DNA of 64,000 nt from a virus: the IMG/VR virus record IMGVR_UViG_3300035670_000049, positions 1 to 64,000 of that record; one strand, written 5' to 3'. Below are positions 23,978-30,837 of this stretch, one piece after another (the stretch's first letter is position 1; each line of letters begins with the position of its first letter). The position numbers and the translations under genes were made by a program. A model generated the notes under the pieces. It saw only the letters and a list, made by a program, of their open reading frames with translations, ran no database searches and was not told the origin of the DNA.

Positions 23978-24622
23978 TTACTCTCTCCATTTATATAAAT
24001 AGGTTTTATGATGATCCCATGCTTGAATTAACTCATATTCTGGAAGAAGGGCTCCATACTCATTATTTGCATCTTCAATAAGGATTAGGGGCTTATCTTT
24101 CTTTATCAGGTTCTCTGCACTTCTTAGAACTTCTGGTTCGTGCCATTCAACATCAATTTTCATCAGTGTAACTGGTAAGGGAAACGCAAAAAAATCTAGG
24201 GGAAGAGCTTCTACGGTAATTCCCTGTTGCTGTATTTCATGGGCACCCCAATTACTTCTATTAAGTGCTAGGTGCATAAGCGTAAACGGTTTTACATCAC
24301 TAATAGCGTTATTATGAAGTCTTACCTTTCGTTCAAAATCCATTGACAGGAGACTTTCTATGTTTTCCCCTAAAACATGGAAGTTTAACGGATCGGGTTC
24401 GAAGCAGTAGATACGAAAGTAATCGAGGAATCTTGCAAAATACACTGCGTGATTACCGATATTTGCTCCTACGTCGAGGATAACTTCATGCTTAGGAAAA
24501 TAATATGCCAAGTAATCTAGGATATCTGCTTCCCAGTAATCGCCATTCCTCGCTATAGCGTTAGATAAATCTTCATCGTCATGGATATAAAAAGGCTTAT
24601 TCCTGAGATTTATTTGCCGCAT
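23978..24622 (-). CDS. FkbM-family methyltransferase
   Basis: SAM motif I is ILDVGANIGNHAVYFA near residue 48, followed by CFEPDPLNF and LKNDVEWHE-like LMKIDVEWHEPEVL, as in FkbM sugar O-methyltransferases. Length 214 is normal for the family. It lies inside a cluster of glycosyltransferases, so a methylated glycan is plausible. It overlaps the small RHH-like gene upstream by 26 bases. Confidence 0.87.
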   Translation of the reverse strand: MRQINLRNKPFYIHDDEDLSNAIARNGDYWEADILDYLAYYFPKHEVILDVGANIGNHAVYFARFLDYFRIYCFEPDPLNFHVLGENIESLLSMDFERKVRLHNNAISDVKPFTLMHLALNRSNWGAHEIQQQGITVEALPLDFFAFPLPVTLMKIDVEWHEPEVLRSAENLIKKDKPLILIEDANNEYGALLPEYELIQAWDHHKTYLYKWRE

Positions 24623-24782
24623 ATTTTAATGCCTCTATAATAAAATCTTCTACAGTTTGTCCTGAGTATTCAGCAGCCCGCTCTATCTTGGCCCATTCCT
24701 CTTTAGTCCACTTTACATGGAAAAGGTATCTTCCTGTTTCTTTTGATCTAAAGGCTACATGAACCATTTCCGGCTTAGTCAA
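24597..24782 (-). CDS. Short helical protein, RHH/DUF1778-like (61 aa)
   Basis: Start is a TTG: AAGGAGG lies six bases before it, and the longer frame has no such site. The sequence FHVKWTKEEWAKIERAAEYSGQT followed by VEDFIIEALKYAA resembles the strand-helix-helix of ribbon-helix-helix or DUF1778 antitoxin-like proteins. It overlaps the gene at 24775-25713 by eight bases. It could be a DNA-binding regulator of the sugar cluster. Confidence 0.65.
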   Translation of the reverse strand: MTKPEMVHVAFRSKETGRYLFHVKWTKEEWAKIERAAEYSGQTVEDFIIEALKYAANKSQE

Positions 24783-25713
24783 GGAAGACCTCCTTAAATT
24801 TTGCCATAACGTTATGGGGAGTAAACTCTGTATAATTACTTCCACTCTTCCACGGAAATCCCGGCCTGTCTCTCACAGCATCCATGCCCCGTAAAAGGTC
24901 TTGTTTATTAAAATAAAGCCAAGTTTGTGATCCTGCTAGTTGCTCTATATGCGCACGTTCGGGGCTTGCTCCGTATGTTAATACGAGTTTTCCATTAATA
25001 GCAAATTCTCCTACTGCTATTCCAAATGTTTCTCCTCTACTTCTTGCATGGAGCATTGCATCGCACGCATGAATGAAGGATGATTTCCACCAATCATCTA
25101 CTGTAGGAGAGATAAAAATTACTCGCTCATTGAATTCTATATTTGGTGGATTCGTATTTAAAAACAAAAAATACACATTATCATGCTGTTCCGAAAATTC
25201 CTTAACGGCTTCCCATGCCCAAGAAATGTCAAACGTATCTGCGCCACCATGCCTACCAAATACTACTGCATTACTGGGTATCTCATTTTCTTTACGAATG
25301 TTGTAAATAGGTTCGGGCAGTTGGACTATATGTGGTACATATGGAACACCGAATTTATCGCCCATCCATTCAGAAATTGTTGCGTACCTATCTCCATGAG
25401 GCTGGCTAGCGTTAAACACCGCATGGACCGTGTAGCGGGCTCCGGGGACCTCCAAAGAGCCATCATTCTCTCCTGATTTGATATGGTAGATCACGTCAAT
25501 TCCCATCCAGCGTGTCACCAAATCCCAACCAGAATGAACGGCTCCAAATCTTCTAATGAGTTTATCATACATCCCCATATCGGGGGCGCTCATGCCAAGA
25601 CTAACAATGACGCTCTTATTCCCGAGGATTTCCTCATTATAATGAGCATAATCATATAGGGCGTTTCCTGTGCCCCGATTATCGATCTGATTGTTTACAA
25701 ATGCAACCTTCAT
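24775..25713 (-). CDS. Glycosyltransferase, GT-B fold (family 4-like)
   Basis: N-terminal MKVAFVNNQIDNRGTGNALYDYA has the Gly-rich loop of a GT-B donor fold. FGRHGGADTFDISW at about 155 and the later CDAMLHARSRGETFGIAVGEFAI (ending in the family's ExxG-type Glu region) mark the C-terminal donor domain. It starts one base after the end of the next glycosyltransferase. Sugar and acceptor unknown. Confidence 0.85.
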   Translation of the reverse strand: MKVAFVNNQIDNRGTGNALYDYAHYNEEILGNKSVIVSLGMSAPDMGMYDKLIRRFGAVHSGWDLVTRWMGIDVIYHIKSGENDGSLEVPGARYTVHAVFNASQPHGDRYATISEWMGDKFGVPYVPHIVQLPEPIYNIRKENEIPSNAVVFGRHGGADTFDISWAWEAVKEFSEQHDNVYFLFLNTNPPNIEFNERVIFISPTVDDWWKSSFIHACDAMLHARSRGETFGIAVGEFAINGKLVLTYGASPERAHIEQLAGSQTWLYFNKQDLLRGMDAVRDRPGFPWKSGSNYTEFTPHNVMAKFKEVFLD

Positions 25714-26405
25714 TAGCCAATCCTATGATGTGTAAATAGCCCATCGCCCTGTGTGACATTAAAATTCTGAGTTTCCCACCAAGACTGAAGATTTATCTCT
25801 ATATCTCCAGCAACTTTAGGGAGGATATAAACCTGAAGAAATCCCCTACGTGCCATGTGGGGGTTATTTGTCCAGTTGGCATTACGTGAGGTTGTTCTGT
25901 ACCAGCCATTACCTCTAGAATAAATCTCTGGAAACAGTTCAATCTCAAAGTCTTCCCTATAATGGAGGGCATCTAACAGGTGAGTTGGACGATCATATTC
26001 TCGCCCCATAAATTGTCTTGTCCATAGAGGATTACCCGGATTTAGTCTACTACGATATCTTACGATATCTGTTTCCCCTCGTTTGAGCATCGCCATTCCC
26101 TGTATAATCTGTACATCGGGAAAGGGCTCAATAAGTAACCAGTCATTCTCAAGAAATAAAAAAAGATCGCTTGCCGACTGCTCGACAAGCGCACGATAGG
26201 CTTCAGCAATACCGATATTACGGTCTGATCCTATAAAGTCATAATCAAACTCTCTGGCAATCTCTTTATCTTTTTCTGAGATTTCTTGAAAGAAGATTAT
26301 CCGCTCATCTCCCAGCCGGTCCAAACCTTTATCACGGTAACTAGTTAGGGTATTTATTAGCGTCTTGTGCTGTCCCCAAGATAATATACCTATTGTTAAA
26401 TCCAT
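25713..26405 (-). CDS. Glycosyltransferase, GT-A fold (family 2-like)
   Basis: TIGILSWGQHKTLINTL opening, IGSDRNIGIAEAYRALVEQ (the SN-GxGxAxN nucleotide-sugar loop) and FLFLENDWLL (acidic metal site, about residue 85) define the GT-A core. Later Trp-rich segments (RNANWTNNPHMARRGF) are typical acceptor-side loops. It overlaps both neighbours by one base, so the cluster is one operon. Confidence 0.87.
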   Translation of the reverse strand: MDLTIGILSWGQHKTLINTLTSYRDKGLDRLGDERIIFFQEISEKDKEIAREFDYDFIGSDRNIGIAEAYRALVEQSASDLFLFLENDWLLIEPFPDVQIIQGMAMLKRGETDIVRYRSRLNPGNPLWTRQFMGREYDRPTHLLDALHYREDFEIELFPEIYSRGNGWYRTTSRNANWTNNPHMARRGFLQVYILPKVAGDIEINLQSWWETQNFNVTQGDGLFTHHRIG

Positions 26406-26992
26406 TATAATACCTGTCCTAAAATCAAACCTCTGGGCGTATGAAAATCAATAAGGCTAATATATGCAGAGATTTCTTCGTCGGTTTGTCCTAGTGGTAA
26501 TACATGCTTCCTTACTTGATGATGTGGAGCCGTATCATGGAAGGCGACTATTGCCCCACTTTTTAATCTGCCCATATCGTAAAATCGTCTAAATTCTAGG
26601 TGGCGTCCTTCCTGCCAAGAGTCAAAGAAGGCAAAATCAATATCTTCTAGGGGCGCATACTCCATAGAATTGACATTGATGATCTGCATCCTGTTGTACT
26701 CGCCCATGATATTCTGAATATATCTCTCAGCCCGTTCCGCTAACAAAGCATCTGATTCTACAGAAACCCCTCTTCCATGATTATTCATATGAAGAGCCCG
26801 AGACATTTCAAGGGTCGTATGTCCGTTATAGGAGCCTGTTTCTAGCACAAACTCCGGTTGGATTAATCTAACCAAAGAACCAATAAACTCAGAAACTTCA
26901 ATCTCTGTCGCTTCCGAGTCAGGTGAATGCCAGTATTCAGGATGAGGGCACCAACTTCGCGGTGGCGTAAATCTGCTTTCCAAATTGTCCAT
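26405..26992 (-). CDS. Class I methyltransferase (Methyltransf_24-like)
   Basis: Motif I is EFVLETGSYNGHTTLEMSRAL near residue 50, then VSVESDALLAERAERYI and IDFAFFDSWQEGRHL (motif IV). GAIVAFHDTAPHH near residue 145 is a common end to small-molecule methylases of this type. First gene of the sugar cluster, following tRNA-Gln. Likely sugar methylation. Confidence 0.85.
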   Translation of the reverse strand: MDNLESRFTPPRSWCPHPEYWHSPDSEATEIEVSEFIGSLVRLIQPEFVLETGSYNGHTTLEMSRALHMNNHGRGVSVESDALLAERAERYIQNIMGEYNRMQIINVNSMEYAPLEDIDFAFFDSWQEGRHLEFRRFYDMGRLKSGAIVAFHDTAPHHQVRKHVLPLGQTDEEISAYISLIDFHTPRGLILGQVL

Positions 26993-27006
26993 ATATTCTC
27001 CAAAAT

Positions 27007-27080
27007 TGGCAGAGGCTAAGGGATTCGAACCCTTACTAAGAGGGCCAAAGTCTCTGGTGCTGCCGTTACACTAAGCCTCA
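27007..27080 (-). tRNA. tRNA-Gln(TTG)
   Basis: Acceptor TGAGGCT/AGCCTCT with an outer U-U mismatch, discriminator G, encoded CCA. Anticodon stem AGAGA/CCTCT, loop CTTTGGC. The open first pair is expected for tRNA-Gln, which needs a weak 1-72 pair. Confidence 0.9.
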
Positions 27081-27084
27081 ATGC

Positions 27085-27315
27085 TTATTTCTTAGATACC
27101 GTGGTCTTAAATGCAGAACCAACAAGTCCCAATAAAACCCATCCAGCAAGTGCTGTTACATAATCAATAGTTGGGCCTCCAAAGACTACTGGAATAAATA
27201 AATTCCAAACAGTCATAAAGATAAATGCCCCTAATCCTATAAATAGGAGGACTAGTAGGATAAATACCATACAAGTAATAACGGCTACAAGTCCATCTTC
27301 TTGAGTTTTACTCAT
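27085..27315 (-). CDS. Small double-spanning membrane protein (76 aa)
   Basis: Two hydrophobic segments: about residues 10-38 (VAVITCMVFILLVLLFIGLG onward) and 53-68 (TALAGWVLLGLVGSAF). N-terminus short and polar, C-terminus Lys-rich. It starts inside the end of the upstream gene (TGA overlapping ATG), so it is translationally coupled. No holin evidence beyond size and topology. Confidence 0.75.
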   Translation of the reverse strand: MSKTQEDGLVAVITCMVFILLVLLFIGLGAFIFMTVWNLFIPVVFGGPTIDYVTALAGWVLLGLVGSAFKTTVSKK

Positions 27316-27503
27316 TCATTCTCCAATACATTTTTATGTACATATCTCCAAGGATGAACACCACCAAACTTTTTCCAATACATTGGAAGATACCTGTTGC
27401 GCCCGTTCTCTGTGGCAGTGTGGACCGTATCGTATTTACAGTGCTTATGTCCACAGGTGCTTTCCGCAATTTGCTTAGTGCGCTTTCTCTTGAAGTTTGC
27501 CAT
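27312..27503 (-). CDS. Small basic His/Cys protein (63 aa)
   Basis: MANFKRKRTKQIAEST then CGHKHCKYDTVHTATENG, a possible metal or nucleic-acid contact. GAGGGTG precedes ATG. An alternative overlapping frame at 27308-27511 was rejected. It ends in TGA overlapping the start of the membrane gene. Function unknown. Confidence 0.65.
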   Translation of the reverse strand: MANFKRKRTKQIAESTCGHKHCKYDTVHTATENGRNRYLPMYWKKFGGVHPWRYVHKNVLENE

Positions 27504-27521
27504 AAATACACCCTCTTAATT

Positions 27522-27596
27522 TGGCTGGCACGCTGGGATTCGAACCCAGATCAACGGATTAACAGTCCGGCATCCTACCCATTGGACGACACGCCA
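27522..27596 (-). tRNA. tRNA-Asn(GTT)
   Basis: Acceptor TGGCGTG/CGTGCCA, discriminator G, encoded CCA. Anticodon stem CCGGA/TCCGT, loop CTGTTAA. Its 5' end lies six bases from the end of Y-RNA 1. Confidence 0.92.
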
Positions 27597-27602
27597 GTAA
27601 AG

Positions 27603-27736
27603 AGACTAGGGAGACTAAGGCAACATCGGAGATTTTAGGTAGACTCTCCCGCCGCAAGACAGTAATAACGAGTAACCAACGAGTAGACAAATCGTAAAAT
27701 GGTGTCGAAGTATCCGATATCTACACTGCCCTAGAA
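27603..27736 (-). ncRNA. Y-RNA-like element 1 of 6
   Basis: The 5' arm has the common core (GCAGTGTAGATATCGGA then TACTTC). The outer stem pairs CTAGGG with CCCTAG and the inner stem ATCGGA with TCCGAT. The middle part has no tRNA-like module; a direct repeat TACTCGTT is present. It is the element farthest from the Ro60 gene. Confidence 0.75.
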
Positions 27737-27746
27737 GTTATACGTA

Positions 27747-27882
27747 ATTTAGTGAGATTAAATTCAATCAGATTTTTAACGCTTGCGCGCTCGGCTGGAT
27801 TCGAACCAGCAATAGTTTCTTTAAGAGAGAAAAATCTTTACCGTTAGATTACGAAGTATCTGATTAAGACACTACACTAAGA
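27747..27882 (-). ncRNA. Y-RNA-like element 2 of 6, with a tRNA-like module
   Basis: Outer stem TTAGTG/CACTAA (27875-27880 with 27749-27754), inner stem ATCAGAT/ATCTGAT. After TACTTC comes an ordinary-order tRNA-like module: D-like hairpin (AATCT/AGATT), anticodon-like arm TTTCT/AGAAA with loop CTCTTAA (CTT), variable CTATT, T-arm GCTGG/CCAGC with loop TTCGAAT. A proper seven-pair acceptor is missing; only TTCG/CGAG can close it. A CGC-GCAA-GCG hairpin follows. Confidence 0.8.
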
Positions 27883-27884
27883 GT

Positions 27885-28009
27885 TGTCCTTTCCCCGCCC
27901 CTTGAAAAAGGGACAGAGACTGAACACTAGTTGATGTGCCGTCGCACATCCGGTAGTACAGTTGGGCAGCGCGCATTTAATGATGCCCGATGTACTACCC
28001 GATGAGCGA
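27885..28009 (-). ncRNA. Three-hairpin RNA segment between Y elements 2 and 3
   Basis: No ORF. Reading the minus strand: a long helix GGGTAGTACA/TGTACTACC closed inside by GGGCA/TGCCC, then GATGTGC-GACG-GCACATC, then a CCCTTT/AAGGGG hairpin. It lacks the Y core. It might be a 3' extension of Y3 or a separate RNA; the three hairpins make random sequence unlikely. Confidence 0.45.
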
Positions 28010-28152
28010 TGACTAGGAAGATTAATTCAGAACAGTAACGTTTTCCTGTGCTGCCGTAACACTTAACCCTGCCCGTTGTGCAGGATTGGGGAGTCGAACC
28101 CCTCTTGGGCATCCTAATTGCGAAGTAACTGTTTCCTACACTATCCTATAGA
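28010..28152 (-). ncRNA. Y-RNA-like element 3 of 6, permuted-tRNA module
   Basis: 5' arm GATAGTGTAGGAAACAG then TTACTTC; outer stem AGGA/TCCT, inner AACAG/CTGTT. The insert reads, in order: T-arm (GGGG-TTCGACT-CCCC), acceptor 3' strand AATCCTG, short linker, acceptor 5' strand CAGGGTT (seven pairs), then D-arm GTG/CAC with a TTACGGCAG loop. This is the order of a circularly permuted tRNA whose anticodon arm is replaced by the Y stem. Known bacterial YrlA RNAs carry a tRNA-mimicking module; the comparison is by architecture only. Confidence 0.8.
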
Positions 28153-28159
28153 TGTAAAA

Positions 28160-28342
28160 TTTATATAGTGAGATTAATCGGATCGGGGGCTTTATCGTCT
28201 TGCTTCCGATTCGTCACTTAGTCCTTTCCTAAGAGTCACTAGGGCCATCCTCCCATGCTGGCATAATATACCTTATACTGGTTCTTGTGTTTTCGAGACA
28301 AAAGTTGTGTAGAAGTACCCGATTCCCACACTACACTATGTG
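28160..28342 (-). ncRNA. Y-RNA-like element 4 of 6
   Basis: Outer stem ATAGTG/CACTAT (28334-28339 with 28165-28170), inner ATCGGG/CCCGAT. The 120-base insert has no full tRNA fold but holds a CTTAG/CTAAG hairpin and a TGT-CTCGAAA-ACA loop that looks like a T-loop. A sigma70-type promoter lies just upstream. Confidence 0.75.
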
Positions 28343-28373
28343 AATGACAGCCTTGCCTCCAAGGCTCTACTTT

Positions 28374-28403
28374 ATTATAACATAGACTAGAAGGATAAGT
28401 CAA
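28374..28403 (-). promoter_or_regulatory. Promoter inside the Y array
   Basis: TTGACT (28398-28403), 18-base spacer, TATAAT (28374-28379). The start would lie near 28367, about 25 bases ahead of Y element 4. The -35 overlaps the conserved 3' arm of Y element 5, which itself contains TTGACT, so the match could be partly coincidental. Confidence 0.55.
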
Positions 28404-28530
28404 CTAGGCTTGCCCAAGAGGATTCGAACCTTCTTCTCTGGACCTTCAAATCCAGCGTGTTGCCATTACACCATATTGACGGGCGGTTTTTGGAGTCAAT
28501 AGAAGAATTCCTAATCTACACTATCTAGTT
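28384..28530 (-). ncRNA. Y-RNA-like element 5 of 6, enclosing a tRNA-like fold
   Basis: Outer stem CTAGA/TCTAG (28524-28528 with 28387-28391), inner TAGG/CCTA. Between the arms lies a tRNA-like fold with D-arm, anticodon arm and T-arm in ordinary order. The 3' arm is GACTTATCCTTCTAG, aligned with the other five. The 5' arm has GATAGTGTAGATTAGG then TTCTTC, the most diverged core of the six. Confidence 0.75.
28412..28484 (-). ncRNA. tRNA-like fold inside Y element 5 (8-base anticodon loop)
   Basis: D-arm GTG/CAC, anticodon stem CTGGA/TCCAG with an eight-base loop TTTGAAGG (TGA or GAA depending on register), T-arm loop TTCGAAT. The acceptor is weak (only GCCC/GGGC pairs, with an offset), there is no encoded CCA. 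It is therefore not a normal tRNA gene. Confidence 0.6.
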
Positions 28531-28542
28531 TAATGTCTTAGT

Positions 28543-28617
28543 TGGTAGCCCTACGGGGAATCGAACCCCGATTGTCGGATTGAAAGTCCGGTATCCTAGC
28601 CATTAGACGATAGGGCC
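28543..28617 (-). tRNA. tRNA-Glu(TTC)
   Basis: Acceptor GGCCCTA/TAGGGCT, discriminator A, encoded CCA. Anticodon loop CTTTCAA. It sits between Y elements 5 and 6, so tRNA and Y RNAs are intermixed in one array. Confidence 0.92.
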
Positions 28618-28619
28618 GC

Positions 28620-28717
28620 TATTTAGGGAGGTTAAGACTGAACGGAAAACAGGTTATATCCGTAGATAATAACTCTCTTGTGCAAAGAAGTAACCGTTTC
28701 AAACACTGCCCTAAAAA
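28620..28717 (-). ncRNA. Y-RNA-like element 6 of 6, shortest
   Basis: Outer stem TTAGGG/CCCTAA (28709-28714 with 28623-28628), inner AACGG/CCGTT. 5' core GGCAGTGTTTGAAACGG then TTACTTC. Insert only about 40 bases, one small hairpin GTTAT/ATAAC. It begins three bases after the Ro60 stop codon, so it can be made from the Ro60 transcript. Confidence 0.78.
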
Positions 28718-28719
28718 TA

Positions 28720-30312
28720 TTACCAGTTCTTGATTTCTTCAACCATTGCATTACCCTTCTCGTAAATAGCAATCAGATCAAAAATCTTGTCTGACCAACC
28801 ATTTAGAAGAACAACGTTCTTCGCATTAGAAGGAGTCTGCTTTGTTCCGTATGCGTTGATATCCAGCGAGAACAACTTCGCATTTGGATACTTCTTAGCG
28901 TAGGTTGCCCACATCTTGTGAACATCCCTTACCTGAGAGCCATTATAGCCCCAACCATATCCAGCGTAGTAGTTATCTCGGTGCTGCGAGTCATAGCACT
29001 GCATGTCAGAGATAAGAATTACCCTATCAACTTCCTTTGTGCCCAATTCCTCAAAGGCAAGCCAAGCGTTTGTGCTAAAACCTACCCCAAGGCCCTTGAT
29101 TTGCTCAATATTAGTCATCATCGTATCGTCTGGATTAATACGAGCAGTCTTTGCCCTATCCCCAAATCCGATAACGATTGAGTCTGCTGACTTCTTAGCC
29201 GCAATGGCAGCAAGAGTACAAGCAGTATCCTTATATGAAACCTTTGACTTAGCCGAAAGTTTTGAATCCATTGATCCCGACAAGTCTACCAAGATCGCAG
29301 TCTTGCCATCAAGACGAACATTTGAAATAGACTTCTCAAATGCCTGAGCAATTGCTCTTGAAATCTTCTGATCTGAAATTTCACGGTAGGCAGAAAGGAA
29401 TCTAAATGGAAGTTGCTTTGAACGCTTAATCTCGTTCTCGTCCGTGATGCGGGCAAGAATGGGATCAAGATCAACACCCTTTTCTTGGAAGTTGCGAAGG
29501 TTCCGCAATAGAGCCATATAGCCCATATTTGGAGCCACTAATTCCCAATTTTCCTTAGTAGAGCCAAACTTGGAAATAAGAGTTTCCCAAGTCACCCCTG
29601 ACTTCTTAATTAACTCTATGGCTTCTGCGTCAAGCGAATCCTTGGCAAGCAGAGCCTTTAGTGCTGCTGTCTTAGGTAGCGCCTCTACATCTACCTCATC
29701 CTTGGTTAAGTAGTTATATAGTGCCTTGCCGATAGCCGGATGCACTAACTGTGCAACTTGCCCAAGAGAAACATCAGCCTTTGACGAATCATACTTATTT
29801 AGTTGATACTCGTCAAAATTTAGGAACGCCTTAGCAAGTCCCTTCTTCAATGAGTTAGGGAAGTTTGCATGAGTTACGTTTGGACGCTTTGGGTCCTTCC
29901 CGTAATTATTAGAATAGTAGGCTACAATCTCGCTTAACTCGTCTGCACGCTTTACAATCTTAGGTGTATACTCCACCACGAAAGGCTTGCATTCAGGAAT
30001 CCTTGCGGCTTCTACCAGAATGACCTGTGGAGTTGTGCGCAGATAGAGAACATTTCTAGCATATGCTGCTAACTGCAATGGGAACCGTGGATCAATCTTT
30101 GCAACGGTCTTGATGTTCTCAACAATTTCCTTGCTGATCTTCTTGCCCTTTGCATAGAATAAATCTTCATTCCAAAATGCGCCCACAACCTGTTCAACGA
30201 GTTTATCGCGTGCATCCAGTTTAAATGCTACCGCACCCTCGTAATTGGTTGTAGTCTCTTCCGTTAACCTTTGTGTAACCTTTTCACGCTTAGTCGCGTT
30301 TAATCGTGCCAT
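28720..30312 (-). CDS. Ro60-like TROVE/VWA protein
   Basis: Ring-shaped RNA-binding protein family (Ro60; Rsr in bacteria) that binds Y RNAs and misfolded small RNAs. Residues 20-330 form the TROVE helical repeats (for example TVAKIDPRFPLQLAAYARN, TPQVILVEAARI). Residues 335-530 form a VWA domain with an intact metal site DLSGSMDS near 344 and a DMMTN threonine/Asp region. Length 530 is normal for bacterial Rsr. The array of six Y-like RNAs downstream, with Y6 only three bases past the stop, argues strongly for a functional pair. In bacteria Rsr and Y RNA can pair with PNPase; no PNPase is visible here, so a host partner is possible. Confidence 0.94.
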   Translation of the reverse strand: MARLNATKREKVTQRLTEETTTNYEGAVAFKLDARDKLVEQVVGAFWNEDLFYAKGKKISKEIVENIKTVAKIDPRFPLQLAAYARNVLYLRTTPQVILVEAARIPECKPFVVEYTPKIVKRADELSEIVAYYSNNYGKDPKRPNVTHANFPNSLKKGLAKAFLNFDEYQLNKYDSSKADVSLGQVAQLVHPAIGKALYNYLTKDEVDVEALPKTAALKALLAKDSLDAEAIELIKKSGVTWETLISKFGSTKENWELVAPNMGYMALLRNLRNFQEKGVDLDPILARITDENEIKRSKQLPFRFLSAYREISDQKISRAIAQAFEKSISNVRLDGKTAILVDLSGSMDSKLSAKSKVSYKDTACTLAAIAAKKSADSIVIGFGDRAKTARINPDDTMMTNIEQIKGLGVGFSTNAWLAFEELGTKEVDRVILISDMQCYDSQHRDNYYAGYGWGYNGSQVRDVHKMWATYAKKYPNAKLFSLDINAYGTKQTPSNAKNVVLLNGWSDKIFDLIAIYEKGNAMVEEIKNW

Positions 30313-30351
30313 TTTCCTTCTCCTTATAGTATCTATCTTGCGTATAGAACA

Positions 30352-30525
30352 TTATTCTTCAGACTCTTCTTTTTTACCCCTCCCCTTCTTAGTCTGACTT
30401 GGTTTAGGAGCGGGTCTGGAGTACCCAAATCTTGGGTCCCTAATTATAACCTCCTTAACATAAGGATTGTTAAATAGTGTCTCTATGGGCTCTTCATTAG
30501 GTTTGATCTTTCTAGGTCTACCCAT
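30352..30525 (-). CDS. Small charged protein upstream of Ro60 (57 aa)
   Basis: MGRPRKIKPNEEPIETLFN onward, ending in a Lys/Arg/Glu tail (KKGRGKKEESEE). An AT-hook-like GRPRK is at the N-terminus. GGAG lies about 11 bases before ATG, and the -10 box of a TTGAAC promoter overlaps the ATG itself, so this ORF would be made only from a longer transcript. It lies 40 bases before Ro60. Confidence 0.6.
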   Translation of the reverse strand: MGRPRKIKPNEEPIETLFNNPYVKEVIIRDPRFGYSRPAPKPSQTKKGRGKKEESEE

Positions 30526-30553
30526 TATAGCATTTACTCCATACTAGGTTCAA
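30524..30553 (-). promoter_or_regulatory. Promoter upstream of Ro60
   Basis: TTGAAC (30548-30553), 18-base spacer, TATAAT (30524-30529), extended by TGC. The predicted start near 30517 lies inside the 57-residue ORF and would give Ro60 an mRNA leader of about 200 bases. Confidence 0.6.
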
Positions 30554-30554
30554 G

Positions 30555-30630
30555 TGGAGGCCCCGGTCAGAGTCGAACTGACTTTTAACTCGTTTTGCAG
30601 ACGAGCCCTTGGCCGTTTAGGTTCGGAGCC
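30555..30630 (-). tRNA. tRNA-Cys(GCA)
   Basis: Acceptor GGCTCCG/CGGGGCC, discriminator T as usual for Cys, encoded CCA. Anticodon stem CTCGT/ACGAG, loop CTGCAAA. Confidence 0.95.
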
Positions 30631-30673
30631 TAATATTTACACTAACTGTAAAGATGCCTAAAATTGTAAATAT

Positions 30674-30749
30674 TGGTGGAGGTATGGGGATTCGAACCCC
30701 AACGAGCAGAGTGCAAATCTGCTATGCTCCCAATTAACATCATACCCCC
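30674..30749 (-). tRNA. tRNA-Ala(TGC)
   Basis: Acceptor GGGGGTA/TACCTCC, discriminator A, encoded CCA. Anticodon stem GCAGA/TCTGC, loop TTTGCAC. Confidence 0.94.
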
Positions 30750-30751
30750 AT

Positions 30752-30837
30752 TGGCGGATGGTGTAGGATTTGAACCCACGCAGCATTACGCCTCACCAGT
30801 TTTCAAGACTAGCGCCTTACCACTCGGCCAACCATCC
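30752..30837 (-). tRNA. tRNA-Ser(TGA)
   Basis: Acceptor GGATGGT/ACCATCC, discriminator G, encoded CCA. Anticodon stem CTAGT/ACTGG, loop CTTGAAA. It has the long variable arm expected for serine, unlike the phage leucine tRNAs. Confidence 0.95.

Noticed and set aside
27308-27511. Alternative 67-residue frame starting MYLWQTSRESAL
   Set aside because: The overlapping frame at 27312-27503 has a better ribosome site, composition and stop-start coupling.
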